The position numbers and the translations under genes are program-made. A DNA stretch of 64,000 nucleotides from Lamellibrachia columna (lineage: Eukaryota > Annelida > Polychaeta > Sabellida > Siboglinidae): contig OY759263.1 of assembly GCA_963662155.1 (NCBI GenBank), positions 4,911,390 through 4,975,389 on the forward strand, written 5' to 3'. Of this stretch, positions 57,980-64,000 are shown in pieces (the first letter of the stretch is position 1; the number at the start of each line of letters is the position of its first letter). Below the pieces are notes generated by a model. It was not told the DNA's origin, did not search any database, and saw nothing but the letters and a program-made list of their open reading frames with translations.

Positions 57980-60280
57980 GCCAAAACATCTCCAACAGTA
58001 TTTTCAGTTAGTTTTCTTTTGAAAACCTCCAACATTTTCTGAGGTCCCTTTTTTCTTCGACTTTCCTGTTTTCACTTACGCCTTTAGGGTGCATGGCCCT
58101 TTTTCAAGTGTGAAGCCAAATGGTTTATCTAATCCATTTCAGTTGGTAGATAAAAGTGATACTTTCAGGATCAGTTGATAATGTTTGATGGGTGATGCAT
58201 TACATTAGTCCAGTGTTTTATTGCAATCATTTGACCCTGTGAAACTTGACATGGATCACCTGCAGTTAATTCCTCCAATTAAGCACACACATGCAGGTGC
58301 ATGTAGAGATTGCATGATGTATCATTATAGCAAGTGATAATCCATCATTTCCCAGAGGATCTCGATGAGAGTGAATTTAGAATTGGGTGTTGCCCCATCC
58401 ACTTAGCTGACTGGGATTTAGTGCAAAATGTTTAAATCACTTGGGAATATTATTTCTTCTTTGTGAATTCTTCTGCTGTGGACATACATGGCTGGGGAGC
58501 TTCTGGCAAGTATACCCCATAAAATAGGTAGTTTTTTATTTATAATTTTTCTCATATTTCTTTTTTAGGATGCGCCCCCACTGAAATTGACAGAAGACTA
58601 CTTTTTGGTTTTATATTTTGTATATTAAAATGCAGTGAAGAATTACCCAACCCAAAGCACTGTCCTGGCTCTTCCTAGTTCTTATTGATAATATAAAAGC
58701 AGCCATAAATTTAACAGCAGTTAATCGTAATAATGCAGCTTTTCATAGAAATTGATGTCTAATCTAAATAAATACATGTAACGACTATACAAATCACACT
58801 AGCATTATATATATATGCACATACAGAAGTTATGATGTGTGAAGACAGTAGGGTGCTCAGTCCCTGGAACCCTAACCCCTTGGACCAAAGAAGCAGTAAA
58901 TGTCAGTCCCAAAGGGTGTGCTGACTTTGATCTTGTGCTGTATGAGGTCACTGGTTCTGGTTCTACCCCTCTCTGGGCCTTCCCTCCTGCCCTGAGCAAC
59001 CCCACTGCTTCATAGTCCAGTGCCAAGAGCAACCTCTCTACAGGGGTCCTTGTCTCTCCTCATTTCACAGTGGTTGGCTGCCTGGACCCTGTAACTGACA
59101 GGCAAAATGCTGTGAAGTTAGTGCACTCACTTGGTTCATTCATTCCTGTCATGTGGCCGTGTAACAAGCGTTTTTGTGCATGTATCGATTCATGCGAGGA
59201 AGATGGTAAGAGAGGCCTGCTCTGAATTGATTCTCTGCCTCAATAGCATTAATGTTATTCCACAGAAGCAGGTTCTAATCTTGGTCTTTATGGATGTTCA
59301 CGTTTCTCAACCTCCACATAAAAGTGCAGAAGTGCAGTGATCTCTTGCCAGGTAGCTGATCAATTTAGTTCAGTTTATTTATAGACATCTAACATTAGAT
59401 CAATTACCTCTCTTTCCACGCAGCATACTCGAATGCTCCAGTAGGGGGCGTATGTGTAGTAGGCACAAAATCAACTTTCTTATTTGACGGTTACAATGCA
59501 GATCTCAATGCATATCTGCATCGGACCTAATAACTTTAAAACCAACACGCACTAATATGTATTCTTTGACATGTCAACTACATACTGTCATCAAGAAGCA
59601 GAAGAAACGTGCTCCAAATAATTTACTAAAAATAACCTCAAAAAGTACTTTTTTTGCAGCCTGGATCCTCCCTTTCTCTGCCTAAATTTTTGACAGATGA
59701 TCAAGCTTTGTCTGGTTGCATCGTGTAAAATTGCGGTCCACGTCATCTGCAACAACTACAGGGTCACTTTAAAATATTATAAGCTTGCATTGATAAAGAC
59801 TTTATAACCAAAGGTTGTATTGCATATTTGACCCTTGTGATATAGTGTACTTGAATATAACCCTGTGTTTTTGACATTTCAGAAGAACATACTTGTATTT
59901 GTTTTAAGAGTATTTGTATTTATATTTGAATTTTTTAAATAGAGCATATTTGTGTTTAAAATGTTCAGTGCAACATATTTCTATTTGATTCACACAAGTG
60001 TATTTGACAGCAAACTTGTTATGTGCACTGGCAGACAGAATACCAACTGAGAAGTACATTAGTGGACTAGATGAACTGTGAGGCTTGTCCTGGCAGCAAT
60101 CACACTGTGTATACAGACCACTGCCAGTTGTAAATCAGAATAATGTCCTGGTTCCTGTACATGTAATAAATCAAGGTAGTTCATAATGGTAATCACCTGT
60201 CACAACTTTCCCAGTAGATCCATGTATTATGTACTCATTCATATAAACTCATTCATATAACCTTGCACTGGAAATGCTGC
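57980..60280. other. No gene recognised
   Basis: Unique-looking sequence with short open frames only (largest 75 codons, 58805-59032 minus, no recognised family). No repeat family could be supported. Confidence 0.4.
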
Positions 60281-60289
60281 ATATACTGT

Positions 60290-61876
60290 AGCTTTCCACA
60301 TGCCGTAGCTAGCCACATGCTGTAGCTTTTCACATTCCGTAATTAGCCACATGCTGTAGCTAGCCACATGCCATAGCTAGTCACATGCCATAGCTAGCCA
60401 CATGCCATAGCTAGCCACATACCATAGCTAGCCACATGCCATAGCTAGCCACATACCATAGCTAGCCACATGCCATAGCTAGCCACATGCCATAGCCAGC
60501 CACATGCCATAGCTAGCCACATGCCATAGCTAGCCACATGCCATAGCTAGCCACATGCCATAGCTAGCCACATGCCATAGCCAGCCACATGCCATAGCTA
60601 GCCACATGCCATAGCTAGCACATACCATAGCTAGCCACATGCCATAGCTAGCCACATGCCATAGCTAGCCACATGCCATAGCTAGCCACATATCATAGCT
60701 AGCCACATGCCATTGCTAGCCACATGCCATAGCTAGTCACATGCCATAGCTAGCCACATGCCATAGCTAGCCACATACCATAGCTAGCCACATGCCATAG
60801 CTAGCCACATGCCATAGCTAGCCACATACCATAGCTAGCCACATACCATAGCTAGCCACATACCATAGCTAGCCACATACTATAGCTAGCCACATGCCAT
60901 AGCTAGCCACATGCCATAGCTAGCACATGCCATAGCTAGCCACATGCCATAGCTAGCCACATGCCATAGCTAGCCACATGCCATAGCTAGCCACATGCCA
61001 TAGCTAGCCACATGCCATAGCTAGCACATACCATAGCTAGCACATACCATAGCTAGTCACATGCCATAGCTAGCCACATGCCATACCTAGCCACATGCCA
61101 TAGCCAGCCACATGCCATAGCTAGCCACATGCCATAGCTAGCCACATGCCATAGCCAGCCACATGCCATAGCTAGCCACATGCCATAGCTAGCCACATAT
61201 CATAGCTAGCCACATGCCATAGCTAGCGACATGCCATAGCTAGTCACATGCCATAGCTAGCCACATGCCATAGCTAGCCACATGCCATAGCTAGCCACAT
61301 ACCATAGCTAGCCACATGCCATAGCTAGCCACATGCCATAGCTAGCCACATGCCATAGCTAGCCACATGCCATAGCTAGCACATACCATAGCTAGCCACA
61401 TGCCATAGCTAGCCACATGCCATAGCTAGCCACATGCCATAGCTAGCCACATGCCATAGCTAGCACATGCCATAGCTAGTCACATGCCATAGCTAGCCAC
61501 ATGCCATACCTAGCCACATGCCATAGCCAGCCACATGCCATAGCCAGCCACATGCCATAGCCAGCCACATGCCATAGCCAGCCACATGCCATAGCTAGCC
61601 ACATGCCATAGCTAGCCACATATCATAGCTAGCCACATGCCATAGCTAGCGACATGCCATAGCTAGTCACATGCCATAGCTAGCCATATGCCATAGCTAG
61701 CCACATGCCATAGCTAGCCACATACCATACCTAGCCACATGACTACTGTAGCTAGCCACATGACTACTGTAGCTAGCCACATACTGTAGCTTTCCACATG
61801 CCATAGCTAGCCACATGCCATAGCTAGCCACATACTGTAGCTAGCACATACTGTAGCTAGCCACATGCTGTAGCTA
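60290..61876. repeat. 17-bp minisatellite, about 90 copies
   Basis: Units of AGCCACATGCCATAGCT with frequent variants CATACC, CATATC, TAGTCAC, CCAGCC and short units that lack CC. Most unit junctions form the palindrome GCTAGC. Variant order is repeated at long range: the block CACATATCATAGCTAGCC ... TAGCGACATG ... TAGTCAC occurs near 61195 and again near 61619. The left and right ends degrade into CATGCTGTAGC/CATACTGTAGC units. Confidence 0.95.
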
Positions 61877-61879
61877 ACA

Positions 61880-62704
61880 ACACCTTTTCTGCACAGAACT
61901 GTGCAGAAAATGATTATATTTTGGAAGGTATTGTACTTATTAATCTACTTTCAGTTGTGCTTTGAAGTTTTGTTAAAAGTATTTAAATTGGCATTGACCT
62001 TCAACAATAAGCATGTATTTTTATAGTTTACTACACCATATGCTTTGTAAGATTAATTTGCTTAAATGTATTAATGTGTAATGTGTAATATTATATTAAT
62101 AATAAATCATACAAATGTGTACCTTGTAAATCATTTGACATTAGAACAATTAATTGACTTAAATTAATTATTATGTAAAATAATATTAGAAATATAATAA
62201 ATTTGCAGTGTATGCATCTTCTGAACAAGTTGACATTAGTAGAATTAATTTACTTAAATCGATTATTATGTAAAATTAATATTAGAATCATAATAAATAT
62301 GCAGTGTGCGCATTAAGTGAATGAATTCCCATTAGTAGAATTAATTTATGTAAATTAATTATTATGTAAAGTAATTTGGAATTGGAATATTGGAAGCATG
62401 AAAAATCGTGCAGCATCTTAAGAATAAGTTGACATTAGAAGTACCGCCCAGAGAAACTTGTGAATGGACAATATTTTATGAATGAGTTCACGTTAGAAGT
62501 ACAGCCCAGAGAGACATGTGAATGGACAATATCTTATGAATGAGTTCACGTTAGAAGTACAGCCCAGAGAGACATGTGAATGGACAATATGTAAGCCACG
62601 GCTCAGGCTCACTGAAGCCTACAGATTATACTCATCATTCCAATTTATCGCCAATAAATACATTAGCTGCATTTTTCACCCTGTAAAATGTAACTGTAAC
62701 TCAC
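61880..62704. other. AT-rich sequence with imperfect repeats, no gene
   Basis: Between 62070 and 62380 an AATTAATT(T/G)A-TTAAAT-ATTATTATGTAA block recurs about three times at ~105-130-bp spacing. At 62430-62590 a ~65-bp block (CGTTAGAAGTACAGCCCAGA) recurs two to three times. No exon was recognised. Confidence 0.5.
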
Positions 62705-62890
62705 TAGTTCTACCACTGAAGCCAGTGACCCATGATCCTGTGTGTGATGTTATAAACATCATGCCCAGTAGGAGGTTATTCATTCTGGCTGTATTGTAGA
62801 AATCAGAAACAAGGTTTAGTCATTAATGGTGGACGTTGCTTGTGTTTGACATGGATGGAACAGATGCATGGGTAAAGTACTCTATATATC

Positions 62891-62981
<91 letters not shown>
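62705..62981. repeat. Module copy 2 (inverted) with adjacent (TA)n
   Basis: 62705-62883 is the reverse complement of 54139-54315 (TAGTTCTACCACTGAAGCCA ... GGGTAAAGTACTC) with very few differences and is followed directly by about 45 TA dinucleotides (62895-62981). Unlike copy 1, no (TA)n precedes it. Confidence 0.9.
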
Positions 62982-62984
<3 letters not shown>

Positions 62985-62986
<2 letters not shown>

Positions 62987-64000
62987 ATAATGTATGCAAT
63001 TTGAGACTAATTAAATAAGCTAGTTCGTCGGTACAAATTGTTTCATTTGCATGCTCCCTGTAAAGAAATGGGAAAACATTACTAGTGTTAATGCGACAAC
63101 ACAGTTACTATATTGACAACATTGTCAATTTGTGCAACAACTATAATGTAGAGTAGATTGTGACTCTGTACATGTCTGTCTGTATGTCTGTCTATCTGTC
63201 AATTTTAGTGTGAATAAAATTTAGTGCAGCTTCCGCAGTTGCTAAAAGTGCTAAATTTAGTTACTGCTGTAGTAGTGTTCATTTACGGTAATTGCAGTAA
63301 TTAAGTGGGCATCCGTAGACATGCACTTGCATACAAGCATAGAACATTATGTATGCACATAGATGATATATGTTTTTTTACAATTTAATTATACCCTTAT
63401 TAGATGCAAGAAATTTTTTGGTGAACACTGTAATTGCAAACAAACTACAAAAAAATTATTTGTTGCTAGAACTGACTAAGAAGGTAGAGGAACTTTTGAT
63501 AGTCATAAAATGTGTCACCCTTCATTTTAGATCTTTTAGGCAAAGGATCAAATAATATATGTCGTAAACAATATATTTTATGCAAGTTATTTACAAATAT
63601 CATTCACCTTGACACATTTTGCATGTTCAACAGCAACAGCAAAGTGTAACCAGTGCAGTGAATACATGTGACAACTTGTCTGATGTCTAAGGCAATTCTT
63701 GCACAGTCACAAGGTGGCATTGATTCCTCTCTCAAATGGAATGTTGCAGATTAGCTGCAGATTAGTGGGAATGCCACTCCTGGCTGATTAGATAGGCAGA
63801 TAATATACTTAGTGCACTTGTGTAAAGGTTGATACTAATCTGCACAGACTGGGTGAAAGTGACCTGACTGCTGGTAATCACCCAGGGATTCTTTTATTCT
63901 TTCCCTTGTCCACTTCCATCAGCCTAATCTATCTATTGAGGATTAACCTTGTCATGAGTTGGAGCAGAGATTTATATTGAAGATTGGTCATCACTATCTA
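62985..64000. other. No gene recognised
   Basis: Short open frames only, with CTGT/CTGTCTAT microsatellite-like bases at 63172-63200. Nothing else could be supported up to the end of the window. Confidence 0.4.

Noticed and set aside
60290..61876. CRISPR-like regular repeats
   Set aside because: Units are contiguous with no unique spacers, in a eukaryotic genome; it is a minisatellite. The same applies to the other arrays.

Overview
This window is eukaryotic nuclear DNA from an invertebrate animal. It is AT-rich and intron-rich, with non-LTR retrotransposon fragments, foldback elements, (TA)n runs and an unusual number of tandem arrays. The style suggests a lophotrochozoan such as a mollusc, but no feature fixes the species.

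One protein-coding gene can be rebuilt with confidence: molybdenum cofactor sulfurase (MOCOS) on the minus strand. It runs from an ATG at 27017 to a TAA at 788-790, with 16 coding exons over 26.2 kb. The spliced coding length is 2538 nt (845 residues). All intron phases agree and no exon is broken. The order is: PLP-dependent class V aminotransferase / cysteine-desulfurase-like domain (exons 1-8), a linker, then the N-terminal beta-barrel and MOSC domain (exons 9-16). Two introns (7 and 9) appear to use GC rather than GT donors.

The MOCOS introns carry most of the left-hand repeats: a 177-bp satellite-like array in intron 1, a 34-bp minisatellite in intron 5, a 26/24-bp composite array in intron 10, a 43-bp array and a duplicated segment around exon 14, and two opposed LINE copies in intron 15. 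Upstream of the MOCOS start lies a CpG-rich stretch (27.0-27.9 kb) that is probably its promoter and may fire in both directions.

From about 28 to 64 kb I recognise no host protein exon. That half holds minisatellites at 29.0, 31.5, 31.9, 43.2-45.0, 46.5, 55.3, 56.2-57.1 and 60.3-61.9 kb, two hAT-like termini, a LINE 3' end, a foldback element with ~290-bp arms (52.9-53.5 kb), and several inverted repeats built around (TA)n runs. It could be intergenic, or the intron of a gene transcribed rightward from the CpG-rich region; the sequence does not decide. The longest open frames of the window lie inside tandem arrays whose unit length is mainly a multiple of three, or over short stretches of them, and are not genes.

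No rRNA, convincing tRNA, CRISPR or prokaryotic feature was seen. The most unusual material is structural: palindromes with (TA)n cores, the density of unrelated tandem arrays, and the direct repeats that bracket MOCOS exon 14.
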